From contig JANQJX010000145.1 of NCBI GenBank assembly GCA_028281425.1, positions 1-9,590 on the forward strand: 9,590 nucleotides of DNA. The letters run 5' to 3'. Positions 1 through 5,688 of this stretch are shown here, piece after piece. The translations under genes and the position numbers were made by a program. Below the pieces are notes generated by a model that searched no databases, had not been told where the DNA came from, and worked only from the letters and a program-made list of their open reading frames with translations. The stretch comes from Simkania sp. (GTDB lineage: Bacteria; Chlamydiota; Chlamydiia; Chlamydiales; Simkaniaceae). Every line of letters begins with the position of its first letter. Positions within the stretch are counted from its first letter, which is position 1.

Positions 1-86
1 ATCGTTGAGTCTATAAAAGAGATTCCTGATACTTCTCCTTCAAGGCTCTTTTGCATAGCAAGCAAAGGAAAAATGATTTTTTTCAT
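1..86 (-). pseudogene. DDE transposase fragment (IS982-like), runs off left edge
   Basis: Read on the minus strand from an ATG at 86, this frame gives a peptide ending GISFIDST at the window edge. GISFIDST is the hallmark region around the first catalytic Asp of IS982-type DDE transposases, which typically read G-x-x-TGISFIDST. The start is internal to the protein: the several hundred bases coding for the N-terminus are absent. A TGA (87-89) lies just upstream in the same frame and the dnaA2 stop follows at 110. So this is either a 5'-truncated element or one broken by a stop. The frame stays open to position 1, so more of it should lie outside the window. The family call rests on one short motif; that it is transposase debris is fairly likely, the exact family less so. 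Confidence 0.55.
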
Positions 87-109
87 TCACTTGATCAAAT
101 GACCATATT

Positions 110-1459
110 TTAAGCTTCGATATTGTGACGTGTCATTTGAATTTGACGACGCAGCTTTTCATTTTTTTTCATCTCGTTTGAAATTTTTTTCCAAGCATGA
201 ATGAGTGTTGAGTGTTTTTTTCCTCCAAAAGCAGAACCGATTTTTGTAAGGGATTCACTGATGAGTTCTTTAGCAAGATACATGGCAATTTGGCGTGCTG
301 TGGCAATCTCTTTGCTCCGTTTTGAAGAGCGTAAATCACTTTCAGAAACATTGAACATCGAAGAAACACTATGCAAAATATGATCAACAGAGATCTGTTT
401 GCTTGGGATCAGTTGAAACATCTCTCCTAAGGTTTGATCGACAACTTCTTCTGTTGCATCGAGATGCATCAGCTGGCAAAAAGCGCCAAGACGGTTGATC
501 GCTCCTTCGAGTTGCCTGACATTGTTATAGATATGTTCAGCAATATAAAAGGCAATTGAACTGGAAAGAGGTAGACCTTTTTGTTTGGCTTTGTGTTGCA
601 AAATCGCAACACGTGTTTCTAAATCAGGCGTTCCAATATGAGCGACAAGTCCCCATTCCATTCGGGCAACCATTCTTTCAGAGAGTTTCAGTTGCCCTGG
701 AGGTTTATCACTTGCAATGACAATCTGTTTATTTTCATTGATTAAAATTTCGAAAGTATTACAGAACTCTTCTTCAAAATTAAGACGGTTTTGTAAGAAT
801 TGCATATCATCAACAAGGAAAACATCAAGAGTGCGGTAGAAACGTTTCATTTTATCGACCGATTTATTACGCAAATGGTAGACAAGATCATTGATAAATC
901 CTTCGGTGGTAATGCACTGGAGACGGAGTTTTTTATGTCCTTTCTGAATGCGATGTCCAATGGCATGCAGCAAATGGGTCTTACCAAGTCCAACGCCTCC
1001 ATGAATAAAGAGAGGATTGTATGATTTTCCTGGGTTGGAAGCAACGCCAAGGCAAGCAGATTTGATGAATTGGTTGGAGGGGCCTTCAATGAAATTGTCG
1101 AAGGTATAATTTTCATTGAATTTGATTTCATGATCAAATGGAAATTTTTGTTTTTTAGAAATAGGCTTTGGAGAAGGAATCGAAGCTTTTTTTTTCGGCT
1201 CTTGAACGCAGAAAAAGATCTTGGGGTGTCCTTTGCAATCTGCTCCGAAAAATTGGATCAGCTCGTCCTTATAGTTGTCGAGTAAATACTCTCGCATGAA
1301 GACATTTTGAACAATTAAAGTGGGCATCTCAGAAGAAGAATCGATTTGAATAGGTGTGATCCAATTGGCATATTCTACAGGAGTGCATCGCGTTTTCATG
1401 AACTGGAGAAATTCAGACCAAAGGGATTGCATCGACTTTTCTTGCATTGTGCTTACCAT
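110..1459 (-). CDS. dnaA2: Second-type chromosomal replication initiator DnaA (CT275-like)
   Basis: DnaA-family AAA+ ATPase of 449 aa, of normal length. Domain I lies at about residues 8-85 (SLWSEFLQF, NWITPI), followed by a short Lys-rich linker (about 88-106). The AAA+ domain has Walker A GGVGLGKTH (154-162), Walker B FLVDDMQF (214-221), sensor I VIASDKPP (247-254), the arginine-finger region ARMEWG (265-270) and sensor II RQLEGAINR (315-323). Domain IV carries the helix-turn-helix and DnaA signature (about 378-425). The signature reads GGKKHSTL: Lys415 replaces the Asp that usually begins the DHTTV base-contact motif (Asp433 in E. coli). Chlamydiae commonly carry two DnaA paralogs, and the neighbourhood (CT274/CT273-like genes, dcw cluster) identifies this as the CT275-type copy, so it may not be the main initiator. 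The start at 1459 has no clear Shine-Dalgarno; ATG at 1447 is an alternative. Confidence 0.93.
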   Translation of the reverse strand: MVSTMQEKSMQSLWSEFLQFMKTRCTPVEYANWITPIQIDSSSEMPTLIVQNVFMREYLLDNYKDELIQFFGADCKGHPKIFFCVQEPKKKASIPSPKPISKKQKFPFDHEIKFNENYTFDNFIEGPSNQFIKSACLGVASNPGKSYNPLFIHGGVGLGKTHLLHAIGHRIQKGHKKLRLQCITTEGFINDLVYHLRNKSVDKMKRFYRTLDVFLVDDMQFLQNRLNFEEEFCNTFEILINENKQIVIASDKPPGQLKLSERMVARMEWGLVAHIGTPDLETRVAILQHKAKQKGLPLSSSIAFYIAEHIYNNVRQLEGAINRLGAFCQLMHLDATEEVVDQTLGEMFQLIPSKQISVDHILHSVSSMFNVSESDLRSSKRSKEIATARQIAMYLAKELISESLTKIGSAFGGKKHSTLIHAWKKISNEMKKNEKLRRQIQMTRHNIEA

Positions 1460-1474
1460 TTATGATTCATTTTG

Positions 1475-1503
1475 AGTATAGACAGATATTGGAAATGTTT
1501 TCA
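1475..1503 (-). promoter_or_regulatory. Possible dnaA2 promoter
   Basis: On the minus strand a TATACT hexamer (1480-1475) lies 15 bases before the dnaA2 start at 1459. A weak TGAAAA (1503-1498) sits 17 bases upstream. The -10 is good and the -35 poor. The leader would be very short, which fits the missing Shine-Dalgarno. Confidence 0.3.
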
Positions 1504-1552
1504 CATAAAAAAATATTTCTCTTTTTTTCTTTGATGGTTTTACATGTTTTTT

Positions 1553-1582
1553 TTGCAAAAAGATAGAGATTGGAGCTATACT
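1553..1582 (+). promoter_or_regulatory. Likely promoter of the glycosyltransferase gene
   Basis: TTGCAA (1553-1558), an 18-base spacer and TATACT (1577-1582) form a sigma-70/sigma-66-like promoter. It lies about 40 bases before the GTG start at 1623 and would be divergent from dnaA2. The surrounding 1460-1600 stretch is very T-rich. Confidence 0.45.
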
Positions 1583-1622
1583 CTTTTTTTTTATTCGAGA
1601 GAATGCTTTGGAGGTAAAAGAT

Positions 1623-3341
1623 GTGAAAAAGTTTTTTTACTTTTTAATAGCTCTTTTAACATGTCTTGGGGTGGTTTTTTTGGTGATGGTTTTATGGCCT
1701 CATTTTAAAACAGCTTCTGAAGATGAAACCTTTTCCATTCAAGAGCGGTTGCAAACTTTTTATCCTCTTAAAAAACAACATCATTTTGTCATTCTCATTT
1801 CAGGAAAAAATAGAGAAAGTTTTCCTGAAAGGCAACTGCAATCTATTTTTGATCAAAGCTATCAGAAATATCGTATTATTTTTATTGATGATAGCTCAAA
1901 AGATCATAGCTTTCAAAAATTGCAATCTTTTTGCGTTAAGAGAAAAAAGGAAGAAGCTGTGACTTTGGTCCGTATGGATCCGTTAAAAGAGGAAATGGCT
2001 CTTCTCTATGAGACAATTCATCAATTGGATCCAAATGATATTGTGATTTACTTAACTGGTGGAGATTGGCTTTTTCATGAAAATGTTTTAGAACATCTCA
2101 ATTGTGCTTATGCAAATCCCGATGTTAAAGTCACCTACAGTCGAACGATTCAACATCCTGATTATCAAAGCATTTCAGGACAGATCTATTCAGATACCTT
2201 TTTAAAAGAAAAAAAATGGCGTGGTTTAGATGCTTTTCCTCGTGATGCTCTTGTGACATTTCCTGCTTTTTACTTTCAAAAAATTCGTCTTCAAGATCTT
2301 CTATTCGAAGGTCGTTTTATTGATGGAGGTGCTTTTTTTGCTTTTTTATATCCCATTTTTGAAATGGGATCTGAAGGACTTCTTTTTATTGATGAATTGA
2401 TGCTTGTTAAAGATCAAAGTGTTCTTAAGAGAAGAAAAGATAAAACCCATTTGCATAAATTGATGGCTATTGAATCTTATTTGCGCTCACTTCCTTCTTA
2501 TCTGACGCTTACAAGCAGAGACGAAAAAACTTTAACATCCCCCTTTTTCCATCGGAATAAAGCCGATATATTGATTTTTTCTAAAGATAGCCCTCTTCAT
2601 CTTTATGCTTGTATTGAATCTCTTTATCAAAAAGTGCGTGATGTAAATGAGATTTATGTCATTTATGATAATCAAAATTCAGAATTTAACCGTGCTTATC
2701 TCAATTTAGAAACTGAATTCCCTAAAGTTCATTTTTCTCAAGTTTGTGATTATCCTGGAAGTGACTTTGCTTCTTTATTAGAAAAGATGATAGCCAACCG
2801 TCGCTATGGAGCTTCTTATCTTTTAATGACAGATGATCATCATCTCTTTGATCGGAAAATCAAAATTCATGATTGCATTGCAGCACTCGAAAAAAGTGGA
2901 GGAAGCCATTTTTTCCTTTCTCTTCATGAGGATGAAATTGAACCCTCTTTTCCGTCGCTTATTCCCATTGCAAAAGGGATTTATGGATGGCAAGTTGGAG
3001 AAGAGAAAAAAAAGCTCTCTCTTTTTATGTCGCTTTGTTCTAAAACGATTTTAAAAAAAAATTTTAATGCAGAGGTGTTAGAAAATTTATCCTCTTTTGA
3101 AAAACTTTGGCAAAAAACGTTGCTTATTGGAAGTGTTCCTCTTTTTTTTGAAGAGCCCAAGGCTTTATCTCTCAAGTTGGGTGGAGAAGAGAGCTTGTCT
3201 AAGAAAAAAGAATGGGGGCAAAAGTTCATTGAGGGATATAAAATTGATCTTCCTTCCCTTTCTTGCGAAGTGGATGGATTTGAAGAGAAGGGAAGTTATC
3301 CTCTGATTAAAAGAGAAGGTCTTTTATCTTCTCCCCAATAA
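1623..3341 (+). CDS. Membrane-anchored GT2-like glycosyltransferase, apparently with two GT-A-like halves
   Basis: The GTG at 1623 is chosen because GGAGG (1610-1614) sits 8 bases upstream; an in-frame TTG at 1608 overlaps that site. The product is 572 aa. Residues 4-26 form a hydrophobic membrane segment with Lys before it, so the bulk is either an anchored cytoplasmic or an exported domain. Residues 55-265 look like a family-2 GT-A fold: strand FVILISG, then QLQSIFDQSYQKYRIIFIDD with the nucleotide-binding Asp pair at 89-90, and a GGDW acidic motif (146-149) in the place of the DxD. Residues about 314-510 begin again with a GT-A-like start (ADILIFSKDSPLHLY, then IESLY) and a second acidic motif MTDDHHLFD (402-410), suggesting a tandem or duplicated arrangement. 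It sits between dnaA2 and the CT274-like gene, on the opposite strand from both. Donor and acceptor cannot be inferred; a role in surface polysaccharide or lipid glycosylation is only a guess. Confidence 0.75.
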   Translation: MKKFFYFLIALLTCLGVVFLVMVLWPHFKTASEDETFSIQERLQTFYPLKKQHHFVILISGKNRESFPERQLQSIFDQSYQKYRIIFIDDSSKDHSFQKLQSFCVKRKKEEAVTLVRMDPLKEEMALLYETIHQLDPNDIVIYLTGGDWLFHENVLEHLNCAYANPDVKVTYSRTIQHPDYQSISGQIYSDTFLKEKKWRGLDAFPRDALVTFPAFYFQKIRLQDLLFEGRFIDGGAFFAFLYPIFEMGSEGLLFIDELMLVKDQSVLKRRKDKTHLHKLMAIESYLRSLPSYLTLTSRDEKTLTSPFFHRNKADILIFSKDSPLHLYACIESLYQKVRDVNEIYVIYDNQNSEFNRAYLNLETEFPKVHFSQVCDYPGSDFASLLEKMIANRRYGASYLLMTDDHHLFDRKIKIHDCIAALEKSGGSHFFLSLHEDEIEPSFPSLIPIAKGIYGWQVGEEKKKLSLFMSLCSKTILKKNFNAEVLENLSSFEKLWQKTLLIGSVPLFFEEPKALSLKLGGEESLSKKKEWGQKFIEGYKIDLPSLSCEVDGFEEKGSYPLIKREGLLSSPQ

Positions 3342-3372
3342 ATCATTGTATGTTCTTGAATGGAGAGATGAT

Positions 3373-3622
3373 GGGACTGTTGAACCCCAAATTGCTCCCA
3401 ATTTTTATTGATTCCTTAGCAGAGTCTGTTGCTAAAGCTGCATCTATTTCTGACGATTCCCAATGTAAAATGAATCGGGCAGAGGTCATCACAACTTTGA
3501 TGATCTCTGCCCTCTATTACCAGTGTCACGATGTGATGACTAGACATGTTGTCAAGCAGATGGGGTATTTTGATGCTTTGATAAGCTCCAGCCGTATTGT
3601 GAGGAGGATTCATCAAGCTTGA
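3373..3622 (+). pseudogene. Truncated DDE transposase N-terminus with IS left end
   Basis: An open frame runs from an ATG at 3350 to a TGA at 3620-3622. Its C-terminal part (NRAEVITTLMISALYYQ, then SSSRIVRRIHQ) resembles the N-terminal helical region of DDE transposases, in which an AEI-x-TT segment is followed by an S-x-SRxNRRLH segment. All catalytic residues are missing, so the rest of the gene has been lost. GGGACTGTTGAA at 3373-3384 is identical to the right end of the MITE at 4572-4738, and marks the IS left end. The ATG at 3350 is therefore outside the element, and the original start was probably internal (TTG at 3381 or 3393). No right inverted repeat was found before 3648. It lies tail to tail with the CT274-like gene. 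Confidence 0.55.
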
Positions 3623-3647
3623 GAAATAGGTCATGTCTACAAGGGGT

Positions 3648-4043
3648 TTAACTATAAGCAAGTTTTAAAGCACGTGCTTCTGAGGCGATAAGATCGTTTG
3701 AACTTCCTTCGAGCTTTGTGGATTGAGCAAGTCCCTGCCTTTTGTATCCAAGCAGGAAGAGGGCTTTGGCACGATTTAGGAGAGTTGGTTCATGTGTTGA
3801 ATCGAGTTGAAGAGCTCTTTCAAAATAGCTAAGAGCAGAAAGGTTGTTTCCCGTTTCGAGATAAAGGGCTCCTAGGGTTTGGAAGTCATAAGGATTTTTA
3901 TGGGAGAGAATCACAAGCACTTCAAAAAATTTTAAAGCTTCTTCATAAAGTCCTTGTTTGACATAAGAATAGCCAGCAAAACGAATATCTTCTATTTGTG
4001 TTTTGTTCCAGCCTAAAAGATCTAACCAATTTTCTTTTGCCAT
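3648..4043 (-). CDS. TPR protein, SycD/LcrH-like (CT274-like)
   Basis: A protein of 131 aa made of about three tetratricopeptide repeats: residues 19-52 (GYSYVKQGLYEEALKFFEVL), 53-86 (TLGALYLETGNNLSALSYFE) and a partial third at 87-115 (LNRAKALFLLGY). The repeat number, small size and absence of a signal peptide resemble class II type III secretion chaperones of the SycD/LcrH group. Other TPR scaffolds are possible. The start at 4043 is supported by AAGGG (4055-4051), which lies in the last codons of the upstream gene; the gap between the two genes is only 4 bases, so they are one operon. Gene order identifies it with C. trachomatis CT274. Its partner could be the CT273-like product encoded just before it; that is inference. 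Confidence 0.8.
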   Translation of the reverse strand: MAKENWLDLLGWNKTQIEDIRFAGYSYVKQGLYEEALKFFEVLVILSHKNPYDFQTLGALYLETGNNLSALSYFERALQLDSTHEPTLLNRAKALFLLGYKRQGLAQSTKLEGSSNDLIASEARALKLAYS

Positions 4044-4047
4044 TTTG

Positions 4048-4542
4048 TTACCCTTTTGAATATTGGCTGCGTCTTGCGTTGATAGTTGCTAGAAGTTGAT
4101 CTAAAGTGGCAAGATATTCGAGAAGATTGATAAGGGCCTTAGATTCTCTTATTTCTTCTTGTTCTTCTCTTTCTTCTTGCCATTGATGGACTGTTTTTTG
4201 CTTTTTTTTGTCTCTTTTTTTTCGCTTTTGAATTTTTTGAATTTGATTTTGTTGCAATTGTTCTGTTCCAAGAGAGGGGATGATTTGATGGGTAAAAAGA
4301 CGCATTTTTTGTGTATGATATCCAAGAGGGGGCGCAAAAAGGGCCCATTGCTGATGTCTATTTTGAAGCTGAAAGATTGCATCAAATTGACTTGTATAGA
4401 AAGGAGTATAGACATCAACTTGAGTTTCTTTGGGGATAAAAGGAGAATCTTTGAGAAGTGTTTTGTCTAAAAATTCTTGATCAGTTGCCCAGCGAACCGA
4501 TGCTTCAAACCCTAAGTTATCAATAGTTCTAGATTCAGTCAT
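4048..4542 (-). CDS. Chlamydial conserved hypothetical protein (CT273-like)
   Basis: A cytoplasmic-looking protein of 164 aa with no signal peptide or membrane segment. An N-terminal mixed region (1-95) contains aromatic patches such as VYTPFYTSQFDAIFQLQ (44-60) and WALFAPPLGY (66-75). A highly charged helical stretch at 96-133 starts with Lys/Arg (KRKKRDKKK) and continues with Glu-rich sequence (EEREEQEE); a leucine-rich C-terminal helix (137-155) follows. I recognise no functional family. The call as CT273-like rests on position: first gene of a minus-strand pair with the CT274-like TPR protein, divergent from the dcw cluster. The start is firm: GGAGG (4551-4547) lies 4 bases before the ATG. 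The leader of this gene is interrupted by a MITE (4572-4738). Confidence 0.72.
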   Translation of the reverse strand: MTESRTIDNLGFEASVRWATDQEFLDKTLLKDSPFIPKETQVDVYTPFYTSQFDAIFQLQNRHQQWALFAPPLGYHTQKMRLFTHQIIPSLGTEQLQQNQIQKIQKRKKRDKKKQKTVHQWQEEREEQEEIRESKALINLLEYLATLDQLLATINARRSQYSKG

Positions 4543-4566
4543 GGTGCCTCCAAATAGTGACTTTAA

Positions 4567-4572
4567 ATTATG
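4567..4572 (-). promoter_or_regulatory. Candidate -10 of the CT273/CT274-like operon, at a MITE junction
   Basis: Read on the minus strand the hexamer is CATAAT, 15 bases before the Shine-Dalgarno (4551-4547). It consists of the last base of the MITE plus one copy of the target duplication. The other copy, at 4744-4739, reads TATAAT. No good -35 is visible for either. Confidence 0.3.
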
Positions 4573-4738
4573 GAACTGCTCAAAATTTGAATTTTTTGAT
4601 TTTTAACTTTCTTTTTTTTGCAAACGTGTTTTTGAATTAAGTGGCTTAGATTTCAGTTGATGAGATCAATTTAGCTCAAAACATATTTGCAAAAAAATAG
4701 AAAATTGCTCCCCAAAACATCTAGCTTTCAACAGTCCC
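4572..4738. mobile_element. MITE-like element with 5-bp target duplication
   Basis: A 167-bp non-coding element. Its left end GGAACTGCTCAAA and the reverse complement of its right end, GGGACTGTTGAAA, match at 10 of 13 positions. It is flanked by a perfect direct repeat ATTAT (4567-4571 and 4739-4743), the expected footprint of transposition. The interior is AT-rich with no open frame. The right-end sequence GGGACTGTTGAA is identical to the left end of the truncated transposase at 3373-3384, so the element was probably mobilised by that IS family. It lies between the CT273-like gene and whatever promoter lies upstream. Confidence 0.75.
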
Positions 4739-4804
4739 ATTATATACTCATTTAGGTGATTTCTTTCTACCTTTGATAGGACTTAAAATTTTCTTAAGCT
4801 CTTT

Positions 4805-4949
4805 AATCTACATTTTGCATCCCAACTCTAGAAGAATCCACAGGCTCTGTTCCTCGATACATCCAAAAAATTCCCGAGAGGAAAATGTGTAATCTCACCT
4901 AAAAAAATTTATGGGATGTTCCATCAAAATAGAGCCTATGGGTTTTTTT
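4805..4949 (+). repeat. Intergenic repeat copy 1, internally palindromic
   Basis: Positions 4811-4851 match 5240-5280 in direct orientation (36 of 41 bases). Inside, CCACAGGCTCTGTT (4838-4851) faces its near-complement at 4928-4941 (12 of 14), and 4894-4917 is an inverted copy of 5291-5314 (22 of 24). The copy thus behaves as two left ends of the same repeat fused head to head. The right arm is followed by a run of seven T (4943-4949), so a plus-strand transcript could fold into a long hairpin before a T tract. Confidence 0.7.
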
Positions 4950-4979
4950 AAAGGAGATGAAAAATAAGGGTTAAACAAG

Positions 4980-5214
4980 ATGGCAATGATCTATTCGGCA
5001 CTACAACTCCAAATTGGTAGCAACTCACACGCTTTCTAACGTTGTCAAAAGTCAGGTTGAGCTTTCTGACGATATCAAGGGTCTGCTTGAGAATTCAGCC
5101 GATGTTTCTGTGTTGTCGGTATTCACATCTTTTAGAGACGCGTTTCACCTTTCTAAAGAAGAATTAGAGATTTTAAATGATTGGAAAGAAGGGGTTATTG
5201 GCGGGGTGTTTTGA
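4980..5214 (+). pseudogene. Small hypothetical ORF, probably frameshifted
   Basis: An ATG at 4980 opens a frame (MAMIYSALQLQIGSNSHAF) that stops at 5037-5039. The adjacent frame, open from 4990, continues to a TGA at 5212-5214 with a well-composed, acidic, helix-prone sequence (VELSDDIKGLLE; LSKEELEILNDWKEG). A one-base indel near 5020-5030 would join them into about 77 aa. Read as it stands, the second frame has only a TTG at 5014 and no Shine-Dalgarno. The two repeat copies (4805-4949 and 5233-5345) flank it. I recognise no family. It may be a decayed fragment of a chlamydial lineage-specific gene, or an ORF by chance. Confidence 0.35.
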
Positions 5215-5232
5215 CGAGTAAAAAGTCACTTT

Positions 5233-5345
5233 TAACCTGCATTTTGCATACCCAATCTAGAAAAATCCACAGGCTTTGTTTCGCTCACATATCCCATAAA
5301 TCCTTTTAGGTGAGGTGGCAAACTTATCCTTTCGAAAATTTCTTA
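5233..5345 (+). repeat. Intergenic repeat copy 2
   Basis: It shares 5240-5280 directly with 4811-4851, and 5291-5314 in inverted orientation with 4894-4917. Aligned to the reverse complement of copy 1's right arm, similarity continues for roughly 80 bases (ATCCCATAAA, TTTTAGGTGAG, CGAAAATTTCTT region). Its right boundary is not marked by an inverted repeat, and it runs into the 3' end of the relic frame at 5324. Confidence 0.65.
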
Positions 5346-5489
5346 GGCCTCAAAAAACACTCGCCCACACCTTTTCGAAAGAGGGATGATGCGAAATGGG
5401 GGTGATCATTTTGAATGCCTCTTTCTACCAAAACTTCGATGCGTTCCAAATCATTTAAATCGCAATCGATGGTGTCAATTCAAGGACAT
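5324..5489 (-). pseudogene. Frameshifted relic, possible ribbon-helix-helix antitoxin-like protein
   Basis: On the minus strand an ATG at 5489 gives MSLN and then TGA. The neighbouring frame, open from 5479, reads 51 codons to a TAA at 5326-5324 and contains DLNDLERIEVLVERGIQND. This resembles CopG/Arc-type ribbon-helix-helix proteins: a beta strand, then a DLERIE helix, a VERGI turn, and an Asn/His-rich turn before a second helix. The Arg-Ser normally found after the turn (NRS) is absent here (NDHPHF), and the C-terminus runs into repeat copy 2. A single indel near 5478 would connect the start to the domain. No partner toxin was seen. Treat the fold assignment as a hypothesis. Confidence 0.35.
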
Positions 5490-5492
5490 CCC

Positions 5493-5519
5493 AAAAGGGG
5501 AGATTTCACCCCTTTTTTT
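5493..5519 (+). terminator. Intrinsic terminator upstream of the mraZ promoter
   Basis: AAAAGGGG (5493-5500) pairs with CCCCTTTT (5509-5516) across an 8-base loop, and the T run continues to 5519. It would insulate the dcw operon from plus-strand transcription through the repeat region. On the other strand the hairpin is followed only by TTTTGGG, so it is mainly one-directional. Confidence 0.8.
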
Positions 5520-5525
5520 ATTTTA

Positions 5526-5542
5526 TTTCCACATATTTCCAC
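5526..5542 (-). promoter_or_regulatory. Distal MraZ-box pair, inverted
   Basis: On the minus strand GTGGAAA occurs at 5542-5536 and again at 5532-5526, exactly 10 bases apart. This is the same heptamer and period as the proximal site at 5649-5665 but in opposite orientation. The 10-bp direct-repeat layout is typical of MraZ operators. Confidence 0.55.
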
Positions 5543-5619
5543 TTTTTGTATTTTTTTCTATTTCATAGAGAGTATTTCTTAGTAAATAAAAAAAACATCC
5601 TTTTTTTTTGGTAAAAATC

Positions 5620-5648
5620 TTGCTCAATTTCAGTTTCAATGATAGCAT
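5620..5648 (+). promoter_or_regulatory. Likely mraZ (dcw operon) promoter
   Basis: TTGCTC (5620-5625), a 17-base spacer and TAGCAT (5643-5648) form a moderate sigma-70-type promoter. Transcription would start near 5655, inside the proximal MraZ boxes, which begin directly after the -10. The leader to the ATG at 5689 would be about 34 bases. Confidence 0.5.
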
Positions 5649-5665
5649 GTGGAAATAAGTGGAAA
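5649..5665 (+). promoter_or_regulatory. Proximal MraZ-box pair (candidate autoregulatory operator)
   Basis: Two perfect GTGGAAA heptamers at 5649-5655 and 5659-5665 lie one helical turn apart. They sit just downstream of the -10 and 24 bases before mraZ. MraZ is known to bind tandem TGG-containing repeats with about a 10-bp period upstream of its own gene in E. coli and mollicutes; the placement here predicts repression. Confidence 0.65.
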
Positions 5666-5688
5666 AACCATGGCATGTGAGAGGATCG

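Noticed and set aside
66..88. AATGA-A6-TCATT hairpin as a dnaA2 terminator on the minus strand
   Set aside because: The stem is only five A/T-rich pairs and lies inside the transposase-like frame, too weak to call.
110..1459. A replication origin next to dnaA2
   Set aside because: No cluster of TTATCCACA boxes or AT-rich unwinding repeats with dnaN/rpmH neighbours is present, and the gene is the second-type paralog within the dcw neighbourhood.
3342..3372. Terminator after the glycosyltransferase
   Set aside because: Only a 5-bp ATCAT/ATGAT match with a long loop and no T run was found.
4159..4470. A 103-codon plus-strand frame opposite the CT273-like gene
   Set aside because: It is Phe/Leu-rich because it is antisense to Lys/Glu codons, and it lies wholly inside a well-supported gene.
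4805..5345. Direct and inverted repeats as a CRISPR array or an attachment site
   Set aside because: There are only two diverged copies with no regular spacers, no cas genes, and no integrase or tRNA nearby.
5386..5568. A 60-codon plus-strand reading frame
   Set aside because: It crosses the intrinsic terminator at 5493-5519, its C-terminus is translated T-rich DNA, and it has no Shine-Dalgarno or recognisable protein pattern.
5526..5665. TTATTTCCACA-like sequences near mraZ as DnaA boxes
   Set aside because: They resemble TTATCCACA only with two extra bases. The strict heptamer at a 10-bp period next to mraZ fits MraZ boxes far better.
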